Shown: in pieces, positions 28,218 through 39,196 of the stretch
How positions within the stretch are numbered: the stretch's first letter is position 1
Layout of the letters: each line of letters begins with the position of its first letter
Assembly (NCBI GenBank): GCA_003001795.1
Contig: PVNI01000007.1
Coordinates: 1-64,000 of the forward strand
From: Actinomadura viridilutea
GTDB lineage: Bacteria > Actinomycetota > Actinomycetes > Streptosporangiales > Streptosporangiaceae
Reading direction: 5' to 3'
Length of the DNA stretch: 64,000 nt
The notes under the pieces: generated by a model
What the model was told of the DNA's origin: nothing
The model's input: the letters and a program-made list of their open reading frames with translations, nothing else
Database searches by the model: none
Translations under genes and position numbers: made by a program

Positions 28218-28360
28218 CAAATGCTCCAGGCATGATGTGGCGTACACGGAGAGTCATGCAGGGATCCCCGTAAGTGACCCGGCCGGGCTCGACTCATTGT
28301 TTTCCCAGAAAAAGCGTCACCACAAGCGAGTCTCAGCGATGCAGACCGTAAGATGAACTG

Positions 28361-29344
28361 ATGCTTGAACTGCGCAGGCTGCGTCTGCTCGCCGAGTTCG
28401 CCCGCCGGGGCAGCATCGCGGCGACCGCGTCCGCCCTGGGCTACACCCCCTCGGCGGTCTCCCAGCAGTTGGCGGCGCTGGAGCGGGAGGCGCGGGTGGC
28501 GCTGCTGGACCGCACCGCCCGCAGCGCCGAGCTGACCGATGCCGGCCGGCGGCTCGCCGAGCGCGCCGAGGAGATCCTCACCCTGGTCGAGGCCGCCGAG
28601 GCCGAGCTGTCGGCGAACGCGGACGCCCCCATGGGCCGGGTGGTCGTCACCGCCTTCCCGTCCGCGGCGGTGGCGTTCGCCCCCGCGCTGGCGGGCAGCC
28701 TGAGCGACCACCCGGAGCTGACGTTCGTCCTGCGCCAGACGCGGCCCGGCGACGGCATCCGCCAGGTGCAGAGCGGCGAGGTCGACATCGCGCTCGTCGA
28801 CGACTGGTCCGGCAAGCTGTCCGCGCACGCGCCCGCCGCGCTGAAGTTCTTCCACCTGCGCCGCGACCCGCTGGTGCTGGCGGTGCCGCCCGGGCATCCC
28901 ATGGCGGACCCGGCCAAGCCCGTCGACCTGCAGGAGCTGCGGGAGGAGCCGTGGATGGCCGCGCCCGCCGGCGAGCCGTCCCGCCAGGCCGTGGACCGGC
29001 TGCTGGACACCGTCGGGGGCAGGCGGCCCGTGCCGTGGGAGTTCGAGGGCCTGCACACCATCCTCAGCCTGGTGGCGCGCGGGATCGGCATCGCCGCCAT
29101 CCCCGCGCTGGCGCTGGCGGCGGGCGAGCAGCGCGTCGCGGTGCGCCGCATCCCCGACTGCGACCTGGCCCGCGAGGTGTACGCGGTGACGCGGGCGGCC
29201 AGCGTGCGCCGCCCCTCGGTCGCGGTGACGCTGCGCGCCATCTACGAGGCCGCCCAGAACGTCCCGGAAGTCCTGCCCGAGTCGGACGACGAGCTCGGCC
29301 CGGCCTCGCCGCCGGACGAGCCGCCCCCGCGCGCGGACCGGTGA
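28361..29344 (+). CDS. LysR family regulator
   Basis: A 327-residue regulator. The N-terminal HTH is MLELRRLRLLAEFARRGSI with TASALGYTPSAVSQQLAALE. The effector domain starts near 90 (GRVVVTAFPSAAVAFAPAL), includes GEVDIALVDDW, and the C-terminus is an acidic/proline tail. It is divergent from the class I aminotransferase and probably controls it, as is typical for this regulator subtype in actinomycetes. The GTG/ATG choice is clear: ATG directly precedes LELRRL. Confidence 0.92.
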   Translation: MLELRRLRLLAEFARRGSIAATASALGYTPSAVSQQLAALEREARVALLDRTARSAELTDAGRRLAERAEEILTLVEAAEAELSANADAPMGRVVVTAFPSAAVAFAPALAGSLSDHPELTFVLRQTRPGDGIRQVQSGEVDIALVDDWSGKLSAHAPAALKFFHLRRDPLVLAVPPGHPMADPAKPVDLQELREEPWMAAPAGEPSRQAVDRLLDTVGGRRPVPWEFEGLHTILSLVARGIGIAAIPALALAAGEQRVAVRRIPDCDLAREVYAVTRAASVRRPSVAVTLRAIYEAAQNVPEVLPESDDELGPASPPDEPPPRADR

Positions 29345-29561
29345 GGGGTACGCGGGACGGGCCCGAACCGGTTCGATCATGACCGCATCCGGCCAGGGGC
29401 CGGACCGCGCCGCCGCCCGGGCCGAACTAACGCGCGACGAGACACCCGCGCACGGGCGCCCGCGCGGGGACGCCGCCGAGGGGAGGCGCCGGAGCATGGA
29501 GAGCGATCCGGGGCGACACCGTCCCGCCCGGTATGCGGCATCTCGTACCGTGGAGCGGATC

Positions 29562-30290
29562 GTGACCGCTTCCGCTCGCGCGGACCTGGCCGCTTCGGGG
29601 ACGCAGCCGTTCATGGACCGAACCGACCACCACGCCTTCGAGATGCCCCGCCTGACGGCGCTGATCCGGCACGCCCTGCCGCGCTTCGTCGAGGGCGTCA
29701 TCGCGCCGGTCGCGGTGTTCTACGCGGCGTTCGCGCTGCTCGGCCTGAACGGCGGGCTGGCCGCCGCCGTCCTGTGGGTCTACGGCGGGATCGTCTGGCG
29801 CTGGTGGCGCGGCCACGGGGTGTCGGCGATGCTGCTGCTGGCAGCGCTCGGCGTGACCGTCCGCGCGGCCCTGGCGGCCGCCACGCACAGCCCGGTGCTG
29901 TACTTCCTGCAGCCCACGCTCGGGACGCTGGCGGTGAGCATGGCGTTCCTGGTGTCGGTGCCGCTGCGCCGCCCCCTCGCCCAGAAGCTGGCCACGGACA
30001 TGGTGCCGCTGCCCGAGGCGTTCCTGGAGCACGACCGCGTCCGGCGGTTCTTCCTGCGCATCTCGCTGCTGTGGTCGCTGGTGTTCTTCGCCAACGCGCT
30101 GATCAGCCTGTGGATGCTGTTCAACGAGTCCATCGGCGTGTATCTGTGGGTGCGCACCAGCCTGGTGACCGCGCTGGGGGCGGCCGCCGCGGCGGTGTCG
30201 GTGTGGGGCTTCCGGCGATGCCTGCGGCACGTCAACGGCGAGCGGGCCGTCGCCGCCCCGGCCGCCCGCCCCGCGCCGTCGGCCGCCTGA
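29562..30290 (+). CDS. VC0807-like membrane protein
   Basis: A 242-residue integral membrane protein with six or seven predicted helices from about residue 40 onward (GVIAPVAVFYAAFALLGLNG; LWVYGGIVWRWWRGHGVSAM; LGTLAVSMAFLVSVPLRRP; LLWSLVFFANALISLWMLF). RPLAQKLATDMVPLP with a following EHDRVRRFF loop is a recurrent family pattern; the biochemical role of these septation-protein-A-like proteins is not known. I choose GTG 29562, with GGAG six bases upstream; ATG 29613 is an alternative start. It stands alone between the LysR and L,D-transpeptidase genes. Confidence 0.78.
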   Translation: MTASARADLAASGTQPFMDRTDHHAFEMPRLTALIRHALPRFVEGVIAPVAVFYAAFALLGLNGGLAAAVLWVYGGIVWRWWRGHGVSAMLLLAALGVTVRAALAAATHSPVLYFLQPTLGTLAVSMAFLVSVPLRRPLAQKLATDMVPLPEAFLEHDRVRRFFLRISLLWSLVFFANALISLWMLFNESIGVYLWVRTSLVTALGAAAAAVSVWGFRRCLRHVNGERAVAAPAARPAPSAA

Positions 30291-30373
30291 CGCCCGCGCT
30301 CGGGCCGCCGGTCGCCCGGCGGCCCGCCGCCCGGAGGCCGGGTGGTCCCGACGACGTCGTCGATCTCACACCC

Positions 30374-30399
30374 GGAACCGAACTTTTCCGCCTGGCGTC
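30374..30399 (+). promoter_or_regulatory. ECF-sigma-like promoter of the first L,D-transpeptidase
   Basis: GGAAC (30374-30378), then a 16-17-nt spacer and GCGTC/CGTC at 30395-30399, about 45 bp upstream of the start codon. It resembles sigma-E-type ECF promoters (GGAAC, then CGT-type -10). The paralogous gene has an equivalent element. Confidence 0.45.
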
Positions 30400-30442
30400 G
30401 CGTCTTCCATCTACGGATAGATTCCAGGTAAGGGGCCGTTCA

Positions 30443-31630
30443 ATGACATTGGGGGTGTTCGTGGGCGACACAGGTCGTTTCGGGCTGGCCGTGGCCGGTG
30501 GCGCCGGTGCCGTGCTCGTCCTGCTGGCGGGCTGCAGCGGCGGCAGCGGCTCGGGCGAGCTGGCCTCCGGCAAGACGGCCACGGCGACGATCACTCCCGC
30601 CAACGGCGCCACCTCGGTCCGGCCGGACGGCCCGATCGAGGTCAAGGCCGCCGAGGGCACCCTGCAGAACGTCACCGTGCAGGGCAAGGGCGCCGTCATC
30701 ACCGGGCGGATGTCGGCCGACCGCAAGACGTGGCGGTCGGACCGGACGCTGACCCCGAACACGTCCTACACGGTGACCGCGCAGGTCCGCCGGGACGGCA
30801 AGACCGAGACGGTGAGCAGCACCTTCACCACGCTCAAGCCGGCGAAGACCCTGTCGATCATCGATGTCACGCCCAACGTGGAGGGCGAGAAGGTCGGCGT
30901 CGGCATGCCCATCTTCGTCCGGTTCAACCGGGCGGTCACCGACCGGGCCGCCGTGGAGCGGGCCCTGCGGGTGACGCCGGAGAAGCCGGTGGAGGGCGCC
31001 TGGCGGTGGGTCGCGCCCGACCAGGTGGTGTACCGCACCGCGACGTATTGGCCGGCGCACCAGCGGGTCCGGTTCAGCGCCCAGCTGGCCGGGCTGAACG
31101 CCGGCGGCGGCGCCTACGGCGCCAAGGACGTCGAGGAGACCATCGAGATCGGCGCCGCCCAGATCACCAAGGGCAACATCAACCGCCACCACATGACGGT
31201 GACCCGGGACGGCAAGAAGCTGCGCACCATCCCCTTCAGCGCGGGCAACGGCACGACCCGCGAGTACACCACCACCAGCGGCGTCCACCTGCTGATGGAG
31301 AAGGGGAACCCGGTCGTCATGGAGTCGCCGGGCCGCAAGCCGGGCGACCCCGGCTACTACAAGCAGAAGGTCAACTACGCGGTCCGCTTCTCCAACAGCG
31401 GCGAGTACGTCCACTCGGCGCCGTGGTCGGTGGGCGCGCAGGGCTCGGCCAACGTCAGCCACGGCTGCATCAACGTCAGCCCGTCCAACGCCAAGTGGTA
31501 CTACGACATCATGCAGCGCGGCGACGTGATCGAGCTCACGGGCACCGACCGCGAAGTCGAATGGGACAACGGCTGGAGCTTCTGGCAGCTGTCGTTCGCC
31601 GAGTGGAAGAAGGGCAGCGCCCTGTCCTGA
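30443..31630 (+). CDS. L,D-transpeptidase (YkuD) lipoprotein
   Basis: A 395-residue lipoprotein. It forms 3-3 peptidoglycan cross-links, or attaches proteins to the wall, outside the membrane. The lipobox VLLAGC is at residues about 30-34. Two Ig-like domains follow (from about 45 to 240), then the YkuD catalytic domain with the S-HGC-IN motif (nucleophile C342 in SHGCINVS) and the typical flanking YVHSAPW. The carbapenem-sensitive class of mycobacterial LdtMt2 has the same architecture. ATG with SD AAGGGG. It is followed by a close paralogue, with about 200 bp between, each with its own putative ECF promoter. Confidence 0.94.
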   Translation: MTLGVFVGDTGRFGLAVAGGAGAVLVLLAGCSGGSGSGELASGKTATATITPANGATSVRPDGPIEVKAAEGTLQNVTVQGKGAVITGRMSADRKTWRSDRTLTPNTSYTVTAQVRRDGKTETVSSTFTTLKPAKTLSIIDVTPNVEGEKVGVGMPIFVRFNRAVTDRAAVERALRVTPEKPVEGAWRWVAPDQVVYRTATYWPAHQRVRFSAQLAGLNAGGGAYGAKDVEETIEIGAAQITKGNINRHHMTVTRDGKKLRTIPFSAGNGTTREYTTTSGVHLLMEKGNPVVMESPGRKPGDPGYYKQKVNYAVRFSNSGEYVHSAPWSVGAQGSANVSHGCINVSPSNAKWYYDIMQRGDVIELTGTDREVEWDNGWSFWQLSFAEWKKGSALS

Positions 31631-31757
31631 CGCGGTCCCGATCTTCAAAGAGGGGCCGTCCCCCGGACGCTCCTCACCGATCGCGCTCGGTCGCCGGTCC
31701 GGCGGCCTGCGCGACCGGCCGCGACGCCGTGGCATCGGACCCCGCCGAATACCCCGG

Positions 31758-31789
31758 TTAGCGACATCAGGAACCTCATTTGTCGCTAA
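31758..31789. repeat. 9-bp inverted repeat in the second ldt promoter
   Basis: Perfect arms TTAGCGACA (31758-31766) and TGTCGCTAA (31781-31789) with a 14-nt spacer. The right arm lies within the spacer of the ECF-like promoter, so it could be an operator overlapping it. Confidence 0.55.
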
Positions 31790-31795
31790 TGTTCC
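31770..31795 (+). promoter_or_regulatory. ECF-sigma-like promoter of the second L,D-transpeptidase
   Basis: GGAAC (31770-31774), a 16-nt spacer, then GTTCC (31791-31795). It lies 37 bp upstream of the start codon and matches the promoter type proposed for the first copy. Confidence 0.5.
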
Positions 31796-31831
31796 GGTGG
31801 TAGACGGCGGGGTCCTGGAGGTTGGAAAGCA

Positions 31832-33070
31832 GTGCAGCGGAGGTTGTCCGCGGGAGCCCGGGCGGGCGCGGGAATGACGGGGGCTCTCCTGCTCCTGGCG
31901 ACGGCCGCATGCTCCGGCGGTGAGGACGGCGACGGGGTCACCGTGGGAGGCAAGGGCGAGGCCGGCGCCCCCCAGGTGACGGTCACCCCGGGCAACGGCA
32001 CCGGTCGGGCCCGTCCCGACCAGGGGGTCACGGTCCGGGTCACGGGCGGCACGATCGAGCGGGTCACGCTGACCCGCAAGGGCAAGCCGGTGGAGGGCCG
32101 GCTGTCGCAGGACCGCACCAGCTGGCAGTCGCGCACCCTGCGGCCCGGGTCCCGGTACGAGGTGTCGGCGGTGGCGCGCAGCCCCCAGGGCAAGACCACC
32201 ACCGTGCAGAGCACCTTCACCACGATGAAGGCCCCGGTCGCCCTGACCGTCACCGACGTGACGCCCATGCAGGGCGAGAAGGTCGGCGTGGGCATGCCGA
32301 TCATCGTGACGTTCAACCGGCCGGTGCAGGACAAGCGCGCGGTCGAACGGGCGCTGGAGGTCAAGTCCACCAAGCCCGCGACGGGCGCGTGGTTCTGGAC
32401 GGCGCCCAACCAGGTGATCTTCCGCACCAAGAACGGCGCTTACTGGCAGCCCAACCAGACGGTCGTCTTCCGCGCCCGCCTGGCCGGGGTCAAGGCGGGC
32501 AAGGGCACCTACGGCCTCAACGACGTGGCCCGCCGGTTCACCATCGGCGACGCGCACATCGTCAAGGTCAGCACCAAGACCAAGCGGCTCGTCGCCACCA
32601 GCAACGGACGGCGGGTCAAGAGCTGGCCGATCAGCGCCGGGCGGGGCGGCCGCGTGGTCAACGGCGTCGACACCTTCCTGACCACCAGCGGCATCCACCT
32701 CACCATGGGCAAGGAGAATCCGGCGATCATGACGTCGGAGTGGATGGGCGTCGACCCCAAGGACAAGAAGAACGGCGGCTACCGGGAGGTCATCCCGTGG
32801 GCCGTGCGCATCTCCAACAGCGGCGAGTACATCCACGCCATGGCGTCCACCGTGTGGGCCCAGGGACGCCAGAACGTCAGCCACGGCTGCGTCAACTCTC
32901 CGCCCGCCTACGCCAAGTGGTTCTACAACTGGTCGTACCGGGGTGACGTCGTCATCATCACCGGCAGCAAGCGCCGCCTGGAATGGAACAACGGGTGGAG
33001 CTACTACCAGATGAGCTGGGACCGCTGGGTGAAGGGCAGCGCCCTCGACCGCGAAGTCTCCACCGCCTGA
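31832..33070 (+). CDS. L,D-transpeptidase (YkuD) lipoprotein, second copy
   Basis: A 412-residue paralogue of the preceding gene with the same order: lipobox ATAAC near residues 23-27, two Ig-like domains, and a YkuD domain with nucleophile C353 in SHGCVNSPP. The motif region here reads HAMASTVWAQGRQN rather than HSAPWSVGAQGSAN in the first copy, and it has a longer linker around the NGGYREV segment. GTG start with SD GGAGG about nine bases upstream. The pair is a tandem duplication. Products act at the outer face of the membrane on peptidoglycan cross-links; a specialised role in stress or beta-lactam tolerance is plausible given the promoter element. Confidence 0.94.
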   Translation: MQRRLSAGARAGAGMTGALLLLATAACSGGEDGDGVTVGGKGEAGAPQVTVTPGNGTGRARPDQGVTVRVTGGTIERVTLTRKGKPVEGRLSQDRTSWQSRTLRPGSRYEVSAVARSPQGKTTTVQSTFTTMKAPVALTVTDVTPMQGEKVGVGMPIIVTFNRPVQDKRAVERALEVKSTKPATGAWFWTAPNQVIFRTKNGAYWQPNQTVVFRARLAGVKAGKGTYGLNDVARRFTIGDAHIVKVSTKTKRLVATSNGRRVKSWPISAGRGGRVVNGVDTFLTTSGIHLTMGKENPAIMTSEWMGVDPKDKKNGGYREVIPWAVRISNSGEYIHAMASTVWAQGRQNVSHGCVNSPPAYAKWFYNWSYRGDVVIITGSKRRLEWNNGWSYYQMSWDRWVKGSALDREVSTA

Positions 33071-33198
33071 GGCGCGTCGCCGGCCCCCACCGCCCCGCCT
33101 GAACGACCCCGCGGCCTTCGCGCGCCGACGCTCGCGTTGCTGTCCTGATATCTCGGGAAATATCCCCTACGGGGGATCCGGGAGATCGGGGGCGCGCC

Positions 33199-34743
33199 AT
33201 GGCGCACGGAGCACGAGGAGCACAGCGCGCGCCGCGGCGCGACGTGCGCGCTGCCGTCCGACGCAGGCTGCGGCGCGGCAGACGGCGGCTGCTCGTGGTC
33301 GCGCACCGGGGCGTGCGGAGGATGGCGCTGTGGAGCGTGCGGCCGCTGGTGTTCCGGCCGTCGTCCGCGCCGCCGCGTCCCGGATCACCGTCCGCTCCTC
33401 CGGCCGAGGGGCCGTCCGGGGCCGCGGCGGCGGATCCCGGCCCGGGCGGGAGACGCCGGCTGCGCGTGCGGTTCCTGTTGCAGCACGCCCACGGCACCGG
33501 CGGCACCGTCCGCACCGTCCTCAACCTGGCCGGCCGCCTGGCCCGGCGGCACGACGTGGAGATCGTCAGCGTGGTCCGGCGCCGGGCCGAGCCCTTCTTC
33601 CCGATCTCCCCGGACGTGACCGTCCGGTTCGCCGAGGACCGCCGCGTCCCGCCGCCCGGGCGGGTCGCGCGCCTGCTGGCGCGGCTGCCCAGCGTGCTCG
33701 TCCCCGTCGACGACGCCTCGTTCCGCACCGTGAGCCTGTGGACGGACGTGTGCCTGCTGCGCGCGCTGCGCGGGCCCGCGCCCGACGTCCTGATCGGCAC
33801 CCGGCCGTCGCTCAACCTGCTCGCCGCCGAGCTGGGCGGACGCGGCGCGGTCACCATCGGCCAGGACCACATGAACCTGCCGTCCTACCGGCCCGGTCTG
33901 CGCCGCGAGATCGCCCGCGCCTATCGGCGGCTCACCGCGGTGACCGTGCTGACCGAGGCGTCCCGCGACGACTACCGGGCCGTGCTGGCGGGCGCGCCGA
34001 CCCGGGTGGTGCGCATCCCCAACGCGCTGCCCGACCTGCCGGGCGGCCCGTCCCCGCGCACCGACCGGGTGATCCTGGCCGCCGGCCGCCTGACCCGGCA
34101 GAAGGGCTTCGACCTGCTGCTGCGCGCCTACGCCCCGCTGGCCGCCGAGCGCCCCGACTGGACGCTGCGGATCTTCGGCGCCGGCCCGATGCGCGACGCG
34201 CTGCGCGAGACGATCGCCGAACGCGGCCTGGCGGGCCGGGTGCAGCTGCGCGGCCGCACCCGCGACCTGGCCGGGGAGATGACGCGGGCCTCGGTGTACG
34301 TGCTGCCGTCCCGGTTCGAGGGCATGCCCATGGTGGTCCTGGAGGCGATGAGCAAGGGCCTGGCGGTGGTCGCGTTCGACTGCCCCACCGGACCCGGCGA
34401 AATGATCACCAGTGGCCGGGACGGACTGGTGGTGCCCGCCGAGGACGTGGCGGCGCTCACCGCCGCGCTGCGCCGGGTGATCGAGGACGCCGAGCTGCGG
34501 GACCGGCTTGGCGAGGGCGCCGCCGTCACCGCCCGCCGCTACGCCCTCGACCGGGTCGGCGCCGAGTGGGACCGGCTGCTGGACGATCTGTCGGCGGTCC
34601 GCCGCCCGGCCCGCGTCGACGGCGTCCGCCCCCGCCGGCCGGGGGCCGCCCGACCCGCCGCGCTCACCGCACGGCGACGGCCGCGTACATCAGCGCCTGA
34701 TCCGGCGGGCGCACCGGGCCCTCCGGACGCCACTCGGAGGTGA
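33199..34743 (+). CDS. Family 4 glycosyltransferase
   Basis: A 514-residue GT-B glycosyltransferase with a basic, disordered N-terminal stretch of about 90 residues. Rossmann half: RVRFLLQHAHGTGGTVRTVL. Nucleotide-sugar half: RVILAAGRLTRQKGFDLLLRA and the E-x7-E motif in FEGMPMVVLEAMSKGLAVV. The donor and acceptor are unknown. ATG start with a purine-rich upstream but weak SD. The last 80 bp overlap the convergent methyltransferase gene. The C-terminal tail encoded there is Arg/Pro-rich, so termination or a frame change in this overlap should be considered. Confidence 0.88.
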   Translation: MAHGARGAQRAPRRDVRAAVRRRLRRGRRRLLVVAHRGVRRMALWSVRPLVFRPSSAPPRPGSPSAPPAEGPSGAAAADPGPGGRRRLRVRFLLQHAHGTGGTVRTVLNLAGRLARRHDVEIVSVVRRRAEPFFPISPDVTVRFAEDRRVPPPGRVARLLARLPSVLVPVDDASFRTVSLWTDVCLLRALRGPAPDVLIGTRPSLNLLAAELGGRGAVTIGQDHMNLPSYRPGLRREIARAYRRLTAVTVLTEASRDDYRAVLAGAPTRVVRIPNALPDLPGGPSPRTDRVILAAGRLTRQKGFDLLLRAYAPLAAERPDWTLRIFGAGPMRDALRETIAERGLAGRVQLRGRTRDLAGEMTRASVYVLPSRFEGMPMVVLEAMSKGLAVVAFDCPTGPGEMITSGRDGLVVPAEDVAALTAALRRVIEDAELRDRLGEGAAVTARRYALDRVGAEWDRLLDDLSAVRRPARVDGVRPRRPGAARPAALTARRRPRTSAPDPAGAPGPPDATRR

Positions 34744-35491
34744 ACACCACTCCGGGGAGCAGCGGCTCCAGATCGCCGAGGAACGCGGCCACCTCCGCCC
34801 GCCCGCGCGGCACCAGCGGCGTGCCGCAGCCCGCGGTGTACAGCGCGGCGGTCTCGGCGATCGCGGCGGGCGCCGGGTCGGCGGTCAGATGCGAGACCAC
34901 CAGGGCGCTGCCCGGGGCCATGGCGCGGCGCAGCGCGGCGACGGTATCGCCCGGGCGGTCGGCGTCGGCGAGGTGGTGCAGCACGCTCGTCAGCAGCACG
35001 CCGACCGGGCGGGTCCAGTCCAGCGGCGCGGCGGCGGTCACCGTCTCCAGCAGCCCGTCGCGGTCGCGCAGGTCGGCGCGCACCACGCTGACGTTGGCGT
35101 CGTCGGCCAGCAGCGCCCGGGCGTGCGACAGCACGACCGGGTCGTGGTCGGCGTACACCACGCGGGCGCCCGGGACGTGGCGCTGCGCGATCGCGTGGAC
35201 GTTCTCCCTGGTCGGCAGGCCGCAGCCGATGTCGAGGAACTGCGCCACGCCGCGCTCGGCCAGCGCCCGCACGGCCCGTCGGACGAACGCGCGGTTCTCC
35301 CGGGCGGCGGTGCGCACGTGCGGCTGCACCCGCAGCATCCGGTCGACCAGGTCGCGGTCGGCGGCGTAGTTGTCCTTGCCGTCCAGCAGCAGGTCGTAGA
35401 CCCGCGCCGGTTTCGCCTGGCCCGCCGTCGCCCACGGCTCGGACCGGACGGGCGCGGGCGGCGCCGCGGGGGCCGCCTGCGGTCCGCTCAT
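34664..35491 (-). CDS. S-adenosyl methyltransferase (DUF574/Methyltransf_19)
   Basis: A 275-residue SAM-dependent methyltransferase of the actinobacterial DUF574 family. The signature PARVYDLLLDGKDNYAADRD is at the N-terminus, the SAM motif FLDIGCGLPTREN near residue 85, motif II as VVYADHDPVVLSHARALL and VSVVRADLRDRDGLLE, then LTSVLHHLADADRPG. Substrates of the family are not known; genomes often carry many copies. The ATG at 35491 overlaps the stop codon of a small upstream ORF (TGATG), pointing to translational coupling. The 3' end overlaps the glycosyltransferase gene by 80 bp. Confidence 0.9.
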   Translation of the reverse strand: MSGPQAAPAAPPAPVRSEPWATAGQAKPARVYDLLLDGKDNYAADRDLVDRMLRVQPHVRTAARENRAFVRRAVRALAERGVAQFLDIGCGLPTRENVHAIAQRHVPGARVVYADHDPVVLSHARALLADDANVSVVRADLRDRDGLLETVTAAAPLDWTRPVGVLLTSVLHHLADADRPGDTVAALRRAMAPGSALVVSHLTADPAPAAIAETAALYTAGCGTPLVPRGRAEVAAFLGDLEPLLPGVVFTSEWRPEGPVRPPDQALMYAAVAVR

Positions 35492-35595
35492 CACGGGCCC
35501 GCCGTCCGCCCGGCGCGGTGTGCGGCTGTGCGGCGCTGCGCGGTCGCGCGGTGGAACGTGGCCCCGTCGTCCAACGTGGACCCGTCGTGCAACAT
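35491..35595 (-). CDS. Possible 34-residue leader ORF coupled to the methyltransferase
   Basis: Starts at ATG 35595 with a strong SD (GAGGTGACC just upstream) and ends with TGA overlapping the methyltransferase start (TGATG). It encodes MLHDGSTLDDGATFHRATAQ and then an Arg-rich tail. The first 54 bases are an imperfect 18-bp repeat, giving the hexapeptide pattern LHDGST/LDDGAT. Too short for database-type recognition. It may simply be a ribosome-loading leader; real protein function is unproven. Confidence 0.4.
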   Translation of the reverse strand: MLHDGSTLDDGATFHRATAQRRTAAHRAGRTAGP

Positions 35596-36144
35596 GGTCA
35601 CCTCACCCTCGGTTCGACAACCGACCCCCGTCGGCGCGGTGGCCCACCGTCGCGCGGCGGACGGCGGGCGGGGACGGGTCCGGCGGAACGCGGGAGCGCC
35701 GCCCGCCCCTGGGCCACATACCGATCATTCCCTGACCGGCACGGGAAAACCGAGCCCTTGACCGTTATTGACAGGTGACCGAATCCGGCCGCCCCGGCCG
35801 CTTGCGGGTGCGCGACGCCCGCGCGCGCCGCGTCCCGCGGCTCCGGCGTGCCCGCCCCGGCCAGGCCGAGGCCCGGAACGGGCGACGGCGGTGTGTACGC
35901 CCCTGACCATGAGCAGACCAACGACGTGCCAACCCGCTTCGGCGGACGCCGCGACGTGCTGTGCTGGTTCGCCGCACCGCTGCCCTGGACCCGCCGCACC
36001 CGGGGGCGGCGCGGCGCGGCGGGCCGAATCCCTGCCGACGGGCGTGCGCGACGGCGGCCCGTCCCTCCGCCAGGCGGCCGTTTTGCCCGTCCATCACAGG
36101 GCAGGGCGGGGAGGAGTCCGTTATGGCCGACGAAGGGGAACGTC
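35596..36144 (+). other. Region upstream of the clpC-like gene, no supported gene
   Basis: About 550 bp. Open frames on the plus strand run into clpC but lack SD and family support. A TTGACC...TTGACA segment around 35757-35772 may belong to a promoter. I found no HspR (HAIR) or CIRCE box. Confidence 0.4.
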
Positions 36145-38655
<2,511 letters not shown>

Positions 38656-38832
38656 GCACGCGCCGCCGCCTCCTCGCCGCCGGTCCGGCGAGCGCTCCGG
38701 ACGCTCGGGCAGCGCCGCCATGACGAAGACCCGGCCGACGCATCGGTTCGTCCGGGCTCGCCCCGTCTCGGCCATCGCCGCCCCGGGAAGTCGTTACGAT
38801 CGGGGATCACGGCTGCTTCGCGAAAGGGAGAC

Positions 38833-39072
38833 ATGTCCGAACAGTTCGAGGCGGTATTCGCTCGCTACGACACCGACGGCGATGGGCTGCTCACCGTGGA
38901 CGAGGTGACCGCGGCGGTCGCGGGCCTGTTCCCGGCGGCCGAGGTGAACGACCTGTCCGGGATCGTCAAGGCGCTGTTCGCCGAGTACGACACCAACGGC
39001 GACGGGCGGCTGACGGTGAACGAGTTCGTGCCCCTGGCGAAGAACCTTCCCGAACTCGACTCCGCGAACTGA
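38833..39072 (+). CDS. EF-hand calcium-binding protein
   Basis: A 79-residue calmodulin-like protein with two canonical EF-hand loops: DTDGDGLLTVDE (about residues 13-24) and DTNGDGRLTVNE (about 53-64). Each loop has Asp/Asn/Gly and terminal Glu ligands in the right positions, so both should bind calcium. There is no signal or membrane anchor. ATG with an AAAGGGAG SD. It is 177 bp downstream of the ClpC-like gene on the same strand, possibly its own unit. Two-EF-hand proteins of this size are known in Streptomyces (CabB-type) as calcium buffers or sensors. Confidence 0.93.
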   Translation: MSEQFEAVFARYDTDGDGLLTVDEVTAAVAGLFPAAEVNDLSGIVKALFAEYDTNGDGRLTVNEFVPLAKNLPELDSAN

Positions 39073-39196
39073 ACGCCCGAGCCGCACGGACGGGACCGCC
39101 CACCGCGTCAGACCTCGTCCTCCGCGGGGCGGCCCGTCTCCGCTCACGGTCAGATCTCATCGCCGCCGCGGCCGGGGGCCGCGGAGAGGCGCTCGG

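Noticed and set aside
30291..30442. Possible ydaO (cyclic-di-AMP) riboswitch upstream of the first ldt gene
   Set aside because: Such riboswitches often precede wall genes in actinobacteria, but the conserved core sequences are absent and the region is too short.
35848..36144. In-frame upstream extension of the ClpC-like gene
   Set aside because: The ATG at 36145 has a good SD and the extension is Arg/Pro-rich and unlike Clp N-domains.
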